57,639 nucleotides of DNA, from positions 1-57,639 of the forward strand of contig JAODNA010000189.1 of assembly GCA_025465135.1 (NCBI GenBank). The letters run 5' to 3'. Source of the DNA: Frankiales bacterium. GTDB lineage: Bacteria > Actinomycetota > Actinomycetes > Mycobacteriales > SCTD01. Numbering within the stretch: the first letter of the stretch is position 1; every line of letters begins with the position of its first letter. Below the pieces are notes generated by a model. It was not told the origin of the DNA. It did not search any database and saw only the letters and a list, made by a program, of their open reading frames with translations. Shown piece by piece: positions 27,106-36,397 of this stretch. The translations under genes and the position numbers were made by a program.

Positions 27106-29268
27106 CTAGTGGATGATCGTCAGGCGCGCGTTGCTGACGCCGGCCCCGTTGGTGAGGTTCTGGCTGGTGCGCACCTGGAACACGAACTGACCGGAGCCGG
27201 TGAAGCTGCGGTCGATCCGCCAGACGTTCGACGCGTTGGTCGTCGCGGTCGCCGTGCGGACGGCGACGCAGTTCGGGTCGCTGGAGGTGGCGCTGTAGTC
27301 ACCCGCGGCGATCTGCGGGTCGCAGTAGCCGTTGTTGTCGCGACGTGACCAGCGGTAGAGCGTGATCAGCTGGCCGGAACGGCGCGGCAGGTTGGTGCCC
27401 TGGAAGTGGTACTTGCGGACACCGTCGCGGTAGGCGCTCAGGCTCAGCGTCGTGTGCACGTTGATGACGACGGAGTTGGAAGCGCTCGCCTCGTCACCGG
27501 TGTAGCGGACGTAGCAGCGGGTGTTGGCGCCGGGCGTGATCTGGAACTGCCAGGAGCCGGTGCTGCTGAGCGCCTGCGGGCCGCGGGCCGTCCCGTAGGC
27601 CGAGCTGGGCCGCGTGTAGCAGCGCAGCTCGACCGTGGCGTTGGGCTGCCCCGTGACATCCAGGACGCCGGTGTTGGTGGGCTGGATGTCCGGCGTGCTC
27701 GTCCGCAGCGATAGCGCGCGCCTGGTGCCGCTCCCCGTCGGCGTCGGGGTCGGGGACTTCGTCGACGACGGAGTCGGCGTCGGCGAAGGTCCGCCACCGA
27801 CCGTGTTGGTCGTGCTGTCGCTGCAGGTGCCGCCCGTGGTGGCGCACTGCGTGTCGGTGGCCGAGATGCTCGCGGTCACCGTCTCGCTGCCCGCCTCTCC
27901 CGGCACCGTCGTGATGGTGATGCTGGCGCGGCCGTCCGGGCCGGTGCCGACGACCTTCGAGGAGGACAGGCCGTCAGGCGACGTGCCGCCGCTGATCTGG
28001 CCGGGGCCCGACTCCGAGAAAGTGACCTGCGCCCCCTGGACCGGTGCACCCGTGGCGTCGAGGACCGTCGCGGTGAAGACCTTCGGCTGGGTCGCCGTCG
28101 TGCTGGTCGGCGTGTTGGGCGTCAGGTCGATCGTCTTGGCGGTCGCCGCAGCTGCCGGCTGCGCGTAGGTCGTCACGGTGATCGTCTGCGTCGGCTCACC
28201 CGGGTCGGGTCCTGCCGTGGCAGCACCGCCGCTGTGGTTGACCCACACCAGCAGCGTGTCCGTGCCCGGTTGCGCACCCAGGTAGTTGCAGACCGACTCA
28301 CCGAAGTCGTTGCTACGCGGGCAGCTGCGGATCGTCGAGCTGAGGTTGGGGCCGGACTGGACGCGGTAGTTCGGGATGACGCCGAACACCGTGTCGCTGC
28401 TGCTGTTGACCAGACTCAGGTCGATCGGCGCCGGCGTGTTCGGCGACTGCACGGCCTGGTATGAGGTCCGGTCCGAGGTGATTGTCGTGACCGCGTTGTA
28501 GGCCGCCGAGCTGTCCGGCTGACCACCGGCGGTGAAGCTGACGGCCACGGTGGCCGCCTGGACGTCCTGGACACCAGTGCCCGACGTGCAGTTGCCGTTG
28601 CTGTTGCGATCGATGCAGGCATCGATCGTTCCGCCGCTGCCCGGGGTGAGCCCCACGACGCCGAACTCCACGAACCTGCGGTTGGGCACGGCGTTCGTGT
28701 AGCCGACGTCGTTGACGGAGTCCTTGCCACTCGGGTTGGTGTTGGTGCCCGGGGCCGGGTTGGTGGGGCTCAGGGTGTCGTTGGAGGCGGTGTCGGGGTT
28801 GTTGGTCGACTGGCTGCAGGTGTTGGCAGCCGGGGGCGTGATGCTCTCGCCGGCGCAGTAGGACTGACTCGTGCCACCGGTCGGCCCCGTCGGCTGCGGC
28901 GAGTTCGTGTAGGTGCCGTGGTCCACCTTGACGCCGCTCAGGCCGTCCGGGGCGGGGCTGGGAGTGAGGCAGAAGTCGAGATCCTGGCTGCCCGTGTTGG
29001 GCGACTCCTGCAGCGTGATCACGACGGTGCCGCTGTCCGTGGCGTCCTGACCGAAGTCGTCCGTCGGCATCAGCCGGTAGATCATGCAAGTGCCGGCCGA
29101 GGCGATGTTGTCCGTCGGGTAGATCGGCTGGATCCTGAGCCGCGTGGCCACACCGGGGTTCGCGGCGCTGGCCGAGGTGGCCAGCAGCACGCTGCCGCCG
29201 GCCGCGATCGTCGCGACCGCGGTCGCGCCCGCCAGGGCCACCCGGACTGAGCGGGGAATGCGGATCAT
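27106..29268 (-). CDS. Large secreted Ig-like surface protein (paralogue of 50299-52728)
   Basis: Predicted 720 residues. A signal peptide covers about 1-35. The N-terminal domain (about 36-370) has many Cys and acidic loops and resembles that of the second protein. About 380-470 is a Big_1-type Ig-like module (VFTATVLDATGAPVQGAQVT), then a Pro/Thr/Ser linker (about 480-515) and a C-terminal module of about 205 residues with CYTRPSS, FQGTNLPRRSGQLITLYRW and a final IH. No membrane anchor or LPXTG is visible. It may form a surface layer or matrix; function is inferred. It stands at one edge of the polysaccharide locus, divergent from the first glycosyltransferase. Confidence 0.85.
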   Translation of the reverse strand: MIRIPRSVRVALAGATAVATIAAGGSVLLATSASAANPGVATRLRIQPIYPTDNIASAGTCMIYRLMPTDDFGQDATDSGTVVITLQESPNTGSQDLDFCLTPSPAPDGLSGVKVDHGTYTNSPQPTGPTGGTSQSYCAGESITPPAANTCSQSTNNPDTASNDTLSPTNPAPGTNTNPSGKDSVNDVGYTNAVPNRRFVEFGVVGLTPGSGGTIDACIDRNSNGNCTSGTGVQDVQAATVAVSFTAGGQPDSSAAYNAVTTITSDRTSYQAVQSPNTPAPIDLSLVNSSSDTVFGVIPNYRVQSGPNLSSTIRSCPRSNDFGESVCNYLGAQPGTDTLLVWVNHSGGAATAGPDPGEPTQTITVTTYAQPAAAATAKTIDLTPNTPTSTTATQPKVFTATVLDATGAPVQGAQVTFSESGPGQISGGTSPDGLSSSKVVGTGPDGRASITITTVPGEAGSETVTASISATDTQCATTGGTCSDSTTNTVGGGPSPTPTPSSTKSPTPTPTGSGTRRALSLRTSTPDIQPTNTGVLDVTGQPNATVELRCYTRPSSAYGTARGPQALSSTGSWQFQITPGANTRCYVRYTGDEASASNSVVINVHTTLSLSAYRDGVRKYHFQGTNLPRRSGQLITLYRWSRRDNNGYCDPQIAAGDYSATSSDPNCVAVRTATATTNASNVWRIDRSFTGSGQFVFQVRTSQNLTNGAGVSNARLTIIH

Positions 29269-29435
29269 GGAGTTCCTCTCCTACCGGGCACGCACACGCG
29301 GGCCGGGGCTGAGTTCCGGGTGCAGGCGGGTACTCCTGCCATGTAGGTCAGGACGTAACCACACTGTGACGGTCGCGCGCGGGAACCGGGACATGTGCCG
29401 CGCTGGGCGAAATGGGCCGAATTTCGCGGGCCGCA

Positions 29436-29441
29436 TAGCCT
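29436..29441 (+). promoter_or_regulatory. -10 element TAGCCT of a leaderless promoter
   Basis: TAGCCT is followed by 7 nt and GTG 29449. No ribosome site lies between. The divergent region 29269-29448 contains no gene. Confidence 0.5.
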
Positions 29442-29448
29442 CGGGCGG

Positions 29449-30591
29449 GTGACCGAGCGCGCGGAACGCCTCCGGGTCCTGCGCGTCATCGCCCGGATGA
29501 ACGTCGGGGGCCCGGCGCTCCAGGTGACCGGCCTGGTCCAGGCCATGGACCCCGACCGCTTCGACCACCGCCTGCTCACGGGGTCGGTCGGGCCGGACGA
29601 GGCCGACTACGTCGACCTGCGGGCGCCCGGGCTGCCCCTGACGAGGATCGCCGGGCTGGGCCGGTCACCGCGGCCGCTCGACGACGTCCGGGCCCTGCGG
29701 CTGCTGGTCCGCGAGATGCGTGCCTTCCGGCCGCACATCGTCCACACGCACACGGCGAAGGCCGGCGTGCTGGGCCGGCTCGCCGCGAAGGCGGCCGGCG
29801 TACCGGCCCTGGTCCACACCTTCCACGGCCACCTGCTGCACGGGTACTTCTCCCCCCCGGTGACACGCGCCGTGATCCAGACCGAGCGGACGCTCGCCCG
29901 CGGGACGGACCGGCTCGTCTCCGTCGGCGCGCACGTCCGGGACGACCTGCTGGCGGCCGGCATCGGCCGGCCGGCGCAGTACACCGTCGTCGCGCCCGGC
30001 ATCGCCCTGCCGCCGATGCCGTCGCGCGCCGACGCCCGCACGCGGCTCGGCCTGCCGGCCGATGCTGTCGTGGTCGTGTTCGTCGCGCGGCTCACCGCGA
30101 TCAAACGGCCGGAGCGGTACGTCGAGATCGCCCGGCGGCTGCAGAGCCGGCACCCGACCGCGGTCTTCGCCGTCGTCGGAGAGGGCGACCGCCTGGCCGA
30201 CCTGCAGCAGGACGCGCCCGCCAACGTGCGGTTCCTCGGCTGGCGCGGGGACGTCGAGGTCGTCTACGCCGCGAGCGACCTGGTGGTGCTGACCTCCGAC
30301 AACGAGGGCATGCCGGTGTCCCTGATCGAGGCTGCGCTGTGCGGCGTACCGGCCGTCGCCACCGACGTCGGCAGCGTCAGCGAGGTGGTGCTCGACGGCC
30401 GCAGCGGCTGGCTCTGCATGCCCGACGTGGATGCGCTGACAGCCGCGGTCGACAGGGCGCTCGGCTCGAGGTCACTGCAGGCCTTCGGGGACGCCGCGCG
30501 TGCGCATGCGACGGCATCGTTCGGACGAGCCCGGCTGGTGGCCGATACTGAGAGCCTGTACGAGCAGCTGGCAGCAGAGAAGGGCTTGTAG
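29449..30591 (+). CDS. Glycosyltransferase family 4 enzyme
   Basis: Predicted 380 residues with the GT-B fold. The N-terminal half opens with LRVLRVIARMNVGGPALQVT and has the HTHTAKAGVLGRLAAKAAG motif. The C-terminal half has the VVFVARLTAIKRPE motif near residue 210 and the nucleotide-binding E-x7-E (EGMPVSLIEAALCGVPAVAT near 287). It would transfer a sugar from a nucleotide donor to a growing glycan on the inner membrane face; donor and acceptor are unknown. It starts the plus-strand unit at the left end of the polysaccharide locus. Its stop overlaps the next gene by one base. Confidence 0.9.
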   Translation: MTERAERLRVLRVIARMNVGGPALQVTGLVQAMDPDRFDHRLLTGSVGPDEADYVDLRAPGLPLTRIAGLGRSPRPLDDVRALRLLVREMRAFRPHIVHTHTAKAGVLGRLAAKAAGVPALVHTFHGHLLHGYFSPPVTRAVIQTERTLARGTDRLVSVGAHVRDDLLAAGIGRPAQYTVVAPGIALPPMPSRADARTRLGLPADAVVVVFVARLTAIKRPERYVEIARRLQSRHPTAVFAVVGEGDRLADLQQDAPANVRFLGWRGDVEVVYAASDLVVLTSDNEGMPVSLIEAALCGVPAVATDVGSVSEVVLDGRSGWLCMPDVDALTAAVDRALGSRSLQAFGDAARAHATASFGRARLVADTESLYEQLAAEKGL

Positions 30592-31517
30592 TGCGCGTCG
30601 TCGTCACCGGTGGGGCCGGCTTCATCGGCGCCAACCTGTGCCGCGAGCTGCTCGAACGGCCCGAGGTCTCCGAGGTGATCGCGCTCGACGACCTGTCGAC
30701 CGGTCTCGCCGACAACCTCGCGGACCTGGAGGTCGAGCTCGTCGAGGGCACCATCCTCGACCGGCCGCTGCTCGCGAAGCTGCTCACCGGCACCACGACG
30801 GTCGTGCACCTCGCGGCGCGGCCGTCGGTGCCGCGCTCCTTGGTCGACCCCGTGGCATCGCACGAGGCCAACGCGACCGGAACGCTCTACGTCCTCGAGG
30901 CCGCCCGCGAGGTCGCCGCGCACGTCGTCGTCGCGTCCTCCTCGTCGGTCTACGGCGACACCGACGTGCTGCCGAAGTCTGAGGACCTGCCGACGCGGCC
31001 GATGTCGCCGTACGCCGTGTCCAAGCTCGCGGCCGAGGCTTACGCCCTTGCGCATCACCGCAGCTTCGGGCTCGACACGCTGGTGTTCCGCTTCTTCAAC
31101 GTCTACGGCCCGTTGCAGGCCGCCGGGCATGCCTACGCCGCCGTCGTACCGGCGTTCCTCGACGCCGCACTTCGCGGCGAGCCGGTGACGATCTACGGCG
31201 ACGGGCTGCAGACCCGCGACTTCACCTACGTCGGCACTGTCAGCCGGGTGCTCGCCGACGCCGTCACCCGACGCGTCGTGTCCGACGCCCCGCTCAACCT
31301 CGCCTTCGGGACGCGATCGAGCCTGCTCGACCTGCTGGCGCTGCTCGAAGAGCTGCTGGGGCACCCGGTCGCGCGTACGCACCTCGAGCAGAGGCGCGGC
31401 GACGTCCGCGACTCGCAGGCCTCGTCCGAGCGACTGCGGGCGCTCTTCCCCGATGCGGCTCCGATGCCGCTGTCGACCGGTCTAGCCGACACCCTCGCCT
31501 GGTTCCGCTCCACGTGA
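30591..31517 (+). CDS. NAD-dependent sugar-nucleotide epimerase/dehydratase (WbpP/GalE-like)
   Basis: Predicted 308 residues. Extended SDR features: the NAD-binding GGAGFIGANLCRELL at the N-terminus, the SSSSVYGDT catalytic Ser region near 122 and the catalytic MSPYAVSKLAAE (YxxxK) near 145. The sequence type suggests a 4-epimerase for a UDP-hexose or UDP-HexNAc, but the exact activity is not readable. The GTG start shares one base with the stop of the glycosyltransferase (TAGTG). Its 3' end overlaps the convergent phosphosugar transferase gene by 36 bp. Confidence 0.88.
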   Translation: MRVVVTGGAGFIGANLCRELLERPEVSEVIALDDLSTGLADNLADLEVELVEGTILDRPLLAKLLTGTTTVVHLAARPSVPRSLVDPVASHEANATGTLYVLEAAREVAAHVVVASSSSVYGDTDVLPKSEDLPTRPMSPYAVSKLAAEAYALAHHRSFGLDTLVFRFFNVYGPLQAAGHAYAAVVPAFLDAALRGEPVTIYGDGLQTRDFTYVGTVSRVLADAVTRRVVSDAPLNLAFGTRSSLLDLLALLEELLGHPVARTHLEQRRGDVRDSQASSERLRALFPDAAPMPLSTGLADTLAWFRST

Positions 31518-32609
31518 CGCGGCGCCCGCCAAGGGCTCCAGCTCGTGCTCGCGGACGACCCTGAGCATCGCCTGCCTCTGCCGGCTGCTGTCGTAGACCG
31601 GCACCGCCGAGAGCAGCGCCATCGTGCCCAGCGCGACGGCGAGCACGAAGCCCACGAGCATCAGCCCTGACGTCGTGTCGAGCCGGGTCAGCAGGACGGC
31701 GAGGAAGCCGAGCGAGACCGACAGCCCGTAGATCAGACCGACGCTCACCGGCACCGGGATGCCCACCCACACGAGGCGATGGCTCATGTGGTCGCGACCG
31801 CCGCTCATCGGGTTGCGCCGGTGGTGCAGCCGGTTGACCGTGACGAGCGTCGTGTCGAACAGCGCCACTCCGAGGACCAGGATCGGCACGAAGAGCGCGA
31901 CGGTCTGGGGTGCGTTCACGAGCTTGAGCCGCACCGCAAGCGCGGCGAGCAGGAAGCCGAGGAACAGGCTGCCCGCATCACCCATGTAGATCTTCGCGGG
32001 ATGGAAGTTGTGGCGGAGGAACCCCGCGGCGCAGCCGGCGACAGCGGCGCTGAGTGCTGCGACGAGGAACTGGCCGTTCATGCCGGCGATGACGCAGAAC
32101 GTGAGCGCCGAGATGGTCGCGACGCCCGCGGACAGGCCGTCCATGTTGTCGAGCAGGTTGAACGCGTTGGTCACGCCGACCACCCACAGCACGGTGACGA
32201 CGATGTCGAGCCAGTGGGGGCCGGGGAAGGAGATTCCCGGGTCCGTGGCGTAGACGACGAGCCCTGCCGCGATCTCCATGGCGAGCCGAACGAAGGGGTT
32301 GAGACCGCGAAGGTCGTCGACCAGCCCGACGAGGGCGAGCACGACCGCTGCGCCGAGGACCCAGGCCAGCGACCTGACGCCGTCGGTGCGGGCGCTGAGG
32401 CTGCCGGCGACGAGCACGGTGGCCGAGAACGCGAGGACGATGGCGACGCCGCCGAGATAGGGCACCGGCGAGCTCTGCGCCTTGCGCTCGTCCGGGACGT
32501 CGAGGATCTCCCGCCGTACGGCGAGCCTCAGCATCAACGGCGTCAGGATCCACGCCAGGGAGACCGAGACGGCGAAGGCCGCGGCGTACTCCGGCGGACC
32601 GAGCGTCAT
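31482..32609 (-). CDS. Undecaprenyl-phosphate sugar-1-phosphate transferase (WecA/MraY-like)
   Basis: Predicted 375 residues with about 10 membrane helices. Hallmarks of the family: VGLVDDLRGL near residue 96 (Asp-Asp for Mg), NAFNLLDNMDGLSAG near 150, PAKIYMGDAGSLFLGF near 206 and RDHMSHRL with HHRRNP near 260. It transfers a HexNAc-1-phosphate from UDP onto undecaprenyl phosphate, the first step of a lipid-linked glycan. The start overlaps the epimerase stop (TGATG). Its last 36 bp run into the convergent epimerase gene. The tail after the last helix is unusually long and acidic. Confidence 0.92.
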   Translation of the reverse strand: MTLGPPEYAAAFAVSVSLAWILTPLMLRLAVRREILDVPDERKAQSSPVPYLGGVAIVLAFSATVLVAGSLSARTDGVRSLAWVLGAAVVLALVGLVDDLRGLNPFVRLAMEIAAGLVVYATDPGISFPGPHWLDIVVTVLWVVGVTNAFNLLDNMDGLSAGVATISALTFCVIAGMNGQFLVAALSAAVAGCAAGFLRHNFHPAKIYMGDAGSLFLGFLLAALAVRLKLVNAPQTVALFVPILVLGVALFDTTLVTVNRLHHRRNPMSGGRDHMSHRLVWVGIPVPVSVGLIYGLSVSLGFLAVLLTRLDTTSGLMLVGFVLAVALGTMALLSAVPVYDSSRQRQAMLRVVREHELEPLAGAASRGAEPGEGVG

Positions 32610-33580
32610 CAGGCGCGGTGGTACTCGACGACCATCCGGATGATGTCGTCGAGGCCCGCGGTCGGTGCGAAGCCGATCAGCTCGCGCGCGCGGGTCGTGT
32701 CGGGGACACGGCGCTGCATGTCCTCGAAGCCCTCTTCGTAGGCCTCTTCGTAGGGGACGTAACGCACCTTGCTGTCTGAGCCGGACAGCTCGATGACGCG
32801 ATGCGCCAGGGCGTCCATGGAGATCTCGTCGTTGCCGCCGATGTTGAAGACCCGGCCGACTGCCTCCGGGTGCTGGACGAGGGCCAGCAGGGCCTCGACG
32901 ACGTCACCGACGTAGCAGAAGCAGCGCGTCTGGGCGCCGTCGCCGTAGACCGTCACCGCCTCGCCGCGGACGGCCTGGCTGACGAACCGCGGGATCACCA
33001 TGCCGTAGTGGCCGGTCTGCCGCGGGCCGACTGTGTTGAAGAGCCGCACGATGTAGGTCGGCAGGCCCTTCTGCTTGAAGTAGGTGTAGGCGAGGATCTC
33101 CTCGATCGCCTTGGCCTCGCTGTAGGACCAGCGGCTCTTCAGCGGCGAGCCGAGGATCCGGTCGTCCTCCTCGCCGAGCCGGTCGGAGGTGTTCTTGCCG
33201 TAGATCTCGCTGGTGCTCGTGACGAGCACCTTCGCGCCGTGCTTGTGGGCCTTCTCGAACACGATCTCGGACCCGCGGATGTTGGTCGCGAGGCTCTCGA
33301 GCGGCTTCTCGACGATCAGGTTGACGCCCACCGCTGCGGCGAGGTGGAAGACGACGTCGGAGCGGCTCACGCAGTCGTCGACCAGGTCGGCGTTGAGGAT
33401 CGAGCCGAGCACGAACTCGAAGTCGGTGCGGCCGAGCAGGTGCTCGATGTTGCGGTGCTGCCCGGTCGAGAGGTTGTCGAGGGCGATGACGGAGTGACCC
33501 TGCTCGAGGAGCAGGTCGGCGAGGTGGGAGCCGATGAAGCCCGCGCCGCCGGTGATCAGTGCCTTCATGCCGCTGTGCAT
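32609..33580 (-). CDS. NAD-dependent epimerase/dehydratase (UDP-sugar, UGE/UXS-like)
   Basis: Predicted 323 residues. Extended SDR: GGAGFIGSHLADLLLEQG, STSEIYGKN near residue 127, the YxxxK motif in SYSEAKAIEE near 155, and NTVGPRQTGHYGMVIP near 190. It resembles UDP-glucose or UDP-glucuronate epimerases and decarboxylases; the specific reaction is not readable. ATG 33580 is chosen because an AGGACGG ribosome site and a TAGGCT -10 box (33608-33603 on the minus strand) lie upstream; MKALITGG at 33568 is the alternative. It is the first gene of a two-gene unit with the WecA-like transferase. Confidence 0.87.
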   Translation of the reverse strand: MHSGMKALITGGAGFIGSHLADLLLEQGHSVIALDNLSTGQHRNIEHLLGRTDFEFVLGSILNADLVDDCVSRSDVVFHLAAAVGVNLIVEKPLESLATNIRGSEIVFEKAHKHGAKVLVTSTSEIYGKNTSDRLGEEDDRILGSPLKSRWSYSEAKAIEEILAYTYFKQKGLPTYIVRLFNTVGPRQTGHYGMVIPRFVSQAVRGEAVTVYGDGAQTRCFCYVGDVVEALLALVQHPEAVGRVFNIGGNDEISMDALAHRVIELSGSDSKVRYVPYEEAYEEGFEDMQRRVPDTTRARELIGFAPTAGLDDIIRMVVEYHRA

Positions 33581-33635
33581 CCGTCCTGTCGCTGTGGAGC
33601 CAGCCTAATGCCCGCACAGGGGCCGTTCAGCCGCG

Positions 33636-35495
33636 CTACCAGCCCTCGCGCTCCAGGAAGCGCTCGACGAGCAGCAGGGCCCAGAGCCGCTGGCCGTGCG
33701 CGGCCTGCCCGCGGGTGTGCTCGTCGACGAGGCGCGCGAGCACGCCGGCGTCCACGTGCTGCGCCAGCCGGGAGGAACCCGAACCGAGCCGCAGTGACAC
33801 CTCCTGGGCGAGGTCGCCGCGGAACCACGCGTCGAGCGGTACGCCGAAGCCCCGCTTGGGCCGGTGGACGATGCTCGCCGGCAGCAGGTCGGCCACCGCG
33901 AGCTTGAACAGCCGCTTCCGGGCCGTCCCGCGCAAGTGCTCGTCGGGCCGCACCGACAGGGAGAACTCGACGAGCCGGTGGTCGAGCAGCGGAGAGCGGA
34001 CCTCCAGCCCATGGGCCATGGACATACGGTCGACCTTCACCAGCAGGTCGTCGAGCAGGTACGTACGGCGGTTGAAGTCGAGGACGCGCGAGAGCAGCGG
34101 GAGCCCCTCTCCCGCACCCCACGCGGCCGCGTCGGCCGCGTGCAGACCGCCGGCCGGGGCCCGGATGAGCGCTTCGACCTGCTCGCGGTCGAACAGCCGA
34201 ACGAGGTCGACGTAGGCATCGGGCATCGGCAGCCCGACCTCGCGCAGCAGCCGGCCGACCCGCGCGCGGTTGCCCCGCAGGTCGCCGCCGCCGACTGCTC
34301 GACCCAGCCGTCGTACCGGTGCCGTCATGGCCGTCGGCAGCGACGACGTGCGACTGAGCGCGAGCGCCACCGCGAACCGGTCGTAGCCGGCGAACATCTC
34401 GTCGCCGCCGTCTCCGGAAAGCGCCACCGTGACGTCACGACGCGTGGCCTCCGCAAGCAGGTACTGCGGCAACGCGCTGGAGTCGGCAAACGGCTGGTCG
34501 CACGCGGTGAGCACGTCGTCCATGAGGACCGACGCGTCCGGCTTCACGACGATCTCGGTGTGCTGCGTGCCGAAGCGCACGGACGCGAGCCGGGCCCACT
34601 CCCGTTCGTCGTAGCTCGGGTCGTCGAAGCCGACCGCGAAGGTGCGCACGGGTGTCGACGTGAGCTCTGCCATCAGCCCGACGACCGCCGTGCTGTCGAC
34701 CCCACCGCTCAGGAAGGCGCCGAGCGGCACGTCCGACACCAGGCGATCGGAGACCGATGAGGTCAGCAGTGCGCGCAGCTCGCCGGCGAGCTCCGCCGTC
34801 GTCATCGCCGTGCGGTCGCGATCGGCTCGTGGCTGCCAGTAGCACTCCACGCGCGGCGAGCCGCCCTCCCAGACGAGGACGCTCGCCGGCGGGAGGGACA
34901 CGATGCCGTCGTAGAACGTGCCCGGCGTCGGGACGTAGCCGTGCTCGAGATACGCCGGGATCGCGGTCGGGTCGAGCCGGCGCGGGACGCGCGGGTCGGC
35001 AAGCACCGCCTTGATCTCGCTGCCGAAGACGAGGTCGCGTCCGTCGCTCCAGTAGTACAGCGGCTTCTTGCCGAGCCGGTCACGTCCGAGGACCAGGCGG
35101 CCGCGTCGGGCGTCCCAGACGGCGAAGGCGAACATGCCGTGCAGTCGTTCCGCGAGCACCGCCGGCTCGAGGGTCTCCGCGAGATGAGCGATCACCTCGG
35201 TGTCGCCCTCGCTGGCGAACCGGTGTCCGCCGGCGACCAGCTCGGTGCGCAGCGCCCAGTAGTTGTAGATCTCGCCGTTCAGGGCGACGCGCACGTCGCC
35301 GCTCTCGTCGGTCAGCGGCGGGTCGCCGTGCACGAGGTCGATGACCGCGAGCCGGGTCTGTCCGACCGCGGCGCGGTCGCCGGCCAGGAAGCCGGAGGAG
35401 TCCGGCCCGCGGCGGGCCAGGGTCGCGAGCTGTGCGGTCAGGACCCGTCGCCGCTCCTCGCCGTCAGCGCCGGTGCCGCCCGCGATTCCACACAC
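33636..35495 (-). CDS. asnB: Glutamine-hydrolysing asparagine synthase-like amidotransferase
   Basis: Predicted 619 residues. GTG 35495 places Cys at residue 2 (VCGIAGG), the catalytic Cys of class II glutaminases, so this start is preferred over ATG 35516. The glutaminase domain covers 1 to about 200 with RRGPDSSG, and the synthetase domain has the ATP PP-loop LSGGVDST near 258. It makes Asn, or amidates a sugar acid in polysaccharide clusters. A -10 box (TACCGT, 35508-35503 on the minus strand) lies 7 nt before the GTG, so it is leaderless. It is not in an operon with its neighbours; the polysaccharide role is from context only. Confidence 0.9.
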   Translation of the reverse strand: MCGIAGGTGADGEERRRVLTAQLATLARRGPDSSGFLAGDRAAVGQTRLAVIDLVHGDPPLTDESGDVRVALNGEIYNYWALRTELVAGGHRFASEGDTEVIAHLAETLEPAVLAERLHGMFAFAVWDARRGRLVLGRDRLGKKPLYYWSDGRDLVFGSEIKAVLADPRVPRRLDPTAIPAYLEHGYVPTPGTFYDGIVSLPPASVLVWEGGSPRVECYWQPRADRDRTAMTTAELAGELRALLTSSVSDRLVSDVPLGAFLSGGVDSTAVVGLMAELTSTPVRTFAVGFDDPSYDEREWARLASVRFGTQHTEIVVKPDASVLMDDVLTACDQPFADSSALPQYLLAEATRRDVTVALSGDGGDEMFAGYDRFAVALALSRTSSLPTAMTAPVRRLGRAVGGGDLRGNRARVGRLLREVGLPMPDAYVDLVRLFDREQVEALIRAPAGGLHAADAAAWGAGEGLPLLSRVLDFNRRTYLLDDLLVKVDRMSMAHGLEVRSPLLDHRLVEFSLSVRPDEHLRGTARKRLFKLAVADLLPASIVHRPKRGFGVPLDAWFRGDLAQEVSLRLGSGSSRLAQHVDAGVLARLVDEHTRGQAAHGQRLWALLLVERFLEREGW

Positions 35496-35502
35496 CGGGC
35501 CG

Positions 35503-35508
35503 ACGGTA
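35503..35508 (-). promoter_or_regulatory. -10 element TACCGT of a leaderless promoter
   Basis: Read on the minus strand, TACCGT is followed by 7 nt and GTG 35495, the start that puts the catalytic Cys at residue 2. Confidence 0.45.
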
Positions 35509-35560
35509 CCGGGCATGGATAGCCTGACCGGAGATCACCGACAGGAGGCGGCCGGCGCGC

Positions 35561-36397
35561 GTGAGCACCATCCCGTCGTCACGCCCACGGGTCGCCGTGG
35601 TCCACCTGGTGCGCGCGGCCAACGGCATGGGTCCGTTGCTGACGTTCCTCGAGGCCTACCGGCGGAACCCGCCTGCGACGGGCCACGAGCTCGTCCTGGC
35701 GCTCAAGGGCTTCTCCGACGCCGACCTGGAGCTGCACCGTGCGGCCTGGTCGGCGGTGCCGGCGCGAGAGCTCCGCGTTCCGGATGAGGGATACGACCTC
35801 GGCACCTACCGGGTGGCCGCAAGGACGCTCGACCACGACGTCGTCTGCTTCGTGAACTCCTTCAGCCGGCCGCTGCACCCGCACTGGCTCGACAACCTCG
35901 TCGCCGCCGTGGAGGCGGGAGCCGGTCTGGTGGGAGCCACCGGCTCGTGGGAGAGCCACGCGACGAACGCCACCGCCGAGCCCTTCCCTCTCCGGCTCTG
36001 GCGCGGTCTGCACAGGCAGCAGACCCCGCTCGAGATGATGGACTTCCCCCGGTTCCCCAACCCGCACATCAGGACGAACGCGTTCGCGATTCGTCGCGCG
36101 CTCTTCCTCTCACTCGAGCACCGGGACATCATCAGCAAGGCCGATGCCTATCAGCTGGAGAGCGGCTACCGGAGCATCACCCGCCAGGTCCACGACCTCG
36201 GGCTCCCCGTGCTGGTCGCCGCCGCGGATGGCCGGACGTACGGCCCGGATCAATGGCCCAGCAGCGGGACGTTCCGGTCGCGGGACCAGGAGAACCTGCT
36301 GGTCGCGGACAACGCCACGGATGGCTACGCCAGGGCCGGAAGGCTCCGGCGCCGGCGACGACGCTCGCAGGCCTGGGGGGCCCCGACGTCCGGCTAG
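35561..36397 (+). CDS. Probable glycosyltransferase-like protein of the polysaccharide cluster
   Basis: Predicted 278 residues. The sequence runs PRVAVVHLVRAANGMGPLLT, then GHELVLALKGFSDADLELH, then YDLGTYRVAARTLDHDVVCF and HPHWLDNLVAAVEAGAGLVG. The YDLGTY and C-F-V-N-S patterns recall RgpF/rhamnan-synthesis-type and GT-A-like enzymes, but the usual DxD is not obvious. Call it a likely glycosyltransferase. It has AGGAGG upstream, though 12 nt from the GTG. A -10 TAGCCT (35519-35524) lies nearby. The Arg-rich tail is basic. Its stop shares CTAG with the stop of the convergent methyltransferase. Confidence 0.6.
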   Translation: MSTIPSSRPRVAVVHLVRAANGMGPLLTFLEAYRRNPPATGHELVLALKGFSDADLELHRAAWSAVPARELRVPDEGYDLGTYRVAARTLDHDVVCFVNSFSRPLHPHWLDNLVAAVEAGAGLVGATGSWESHATNATAEPFPLRLWRGLHRQQTPLEMMDFPRFPNPHIRTNAFAIRRALFLSLEHRDIISKADAYQLESGYRSITRQVHDLGLPVLVAAADGRTYGPDQWPSSGTFRSRDQENLLVADNATDGYARAGRLRRRRRRSQAWGAPTSG

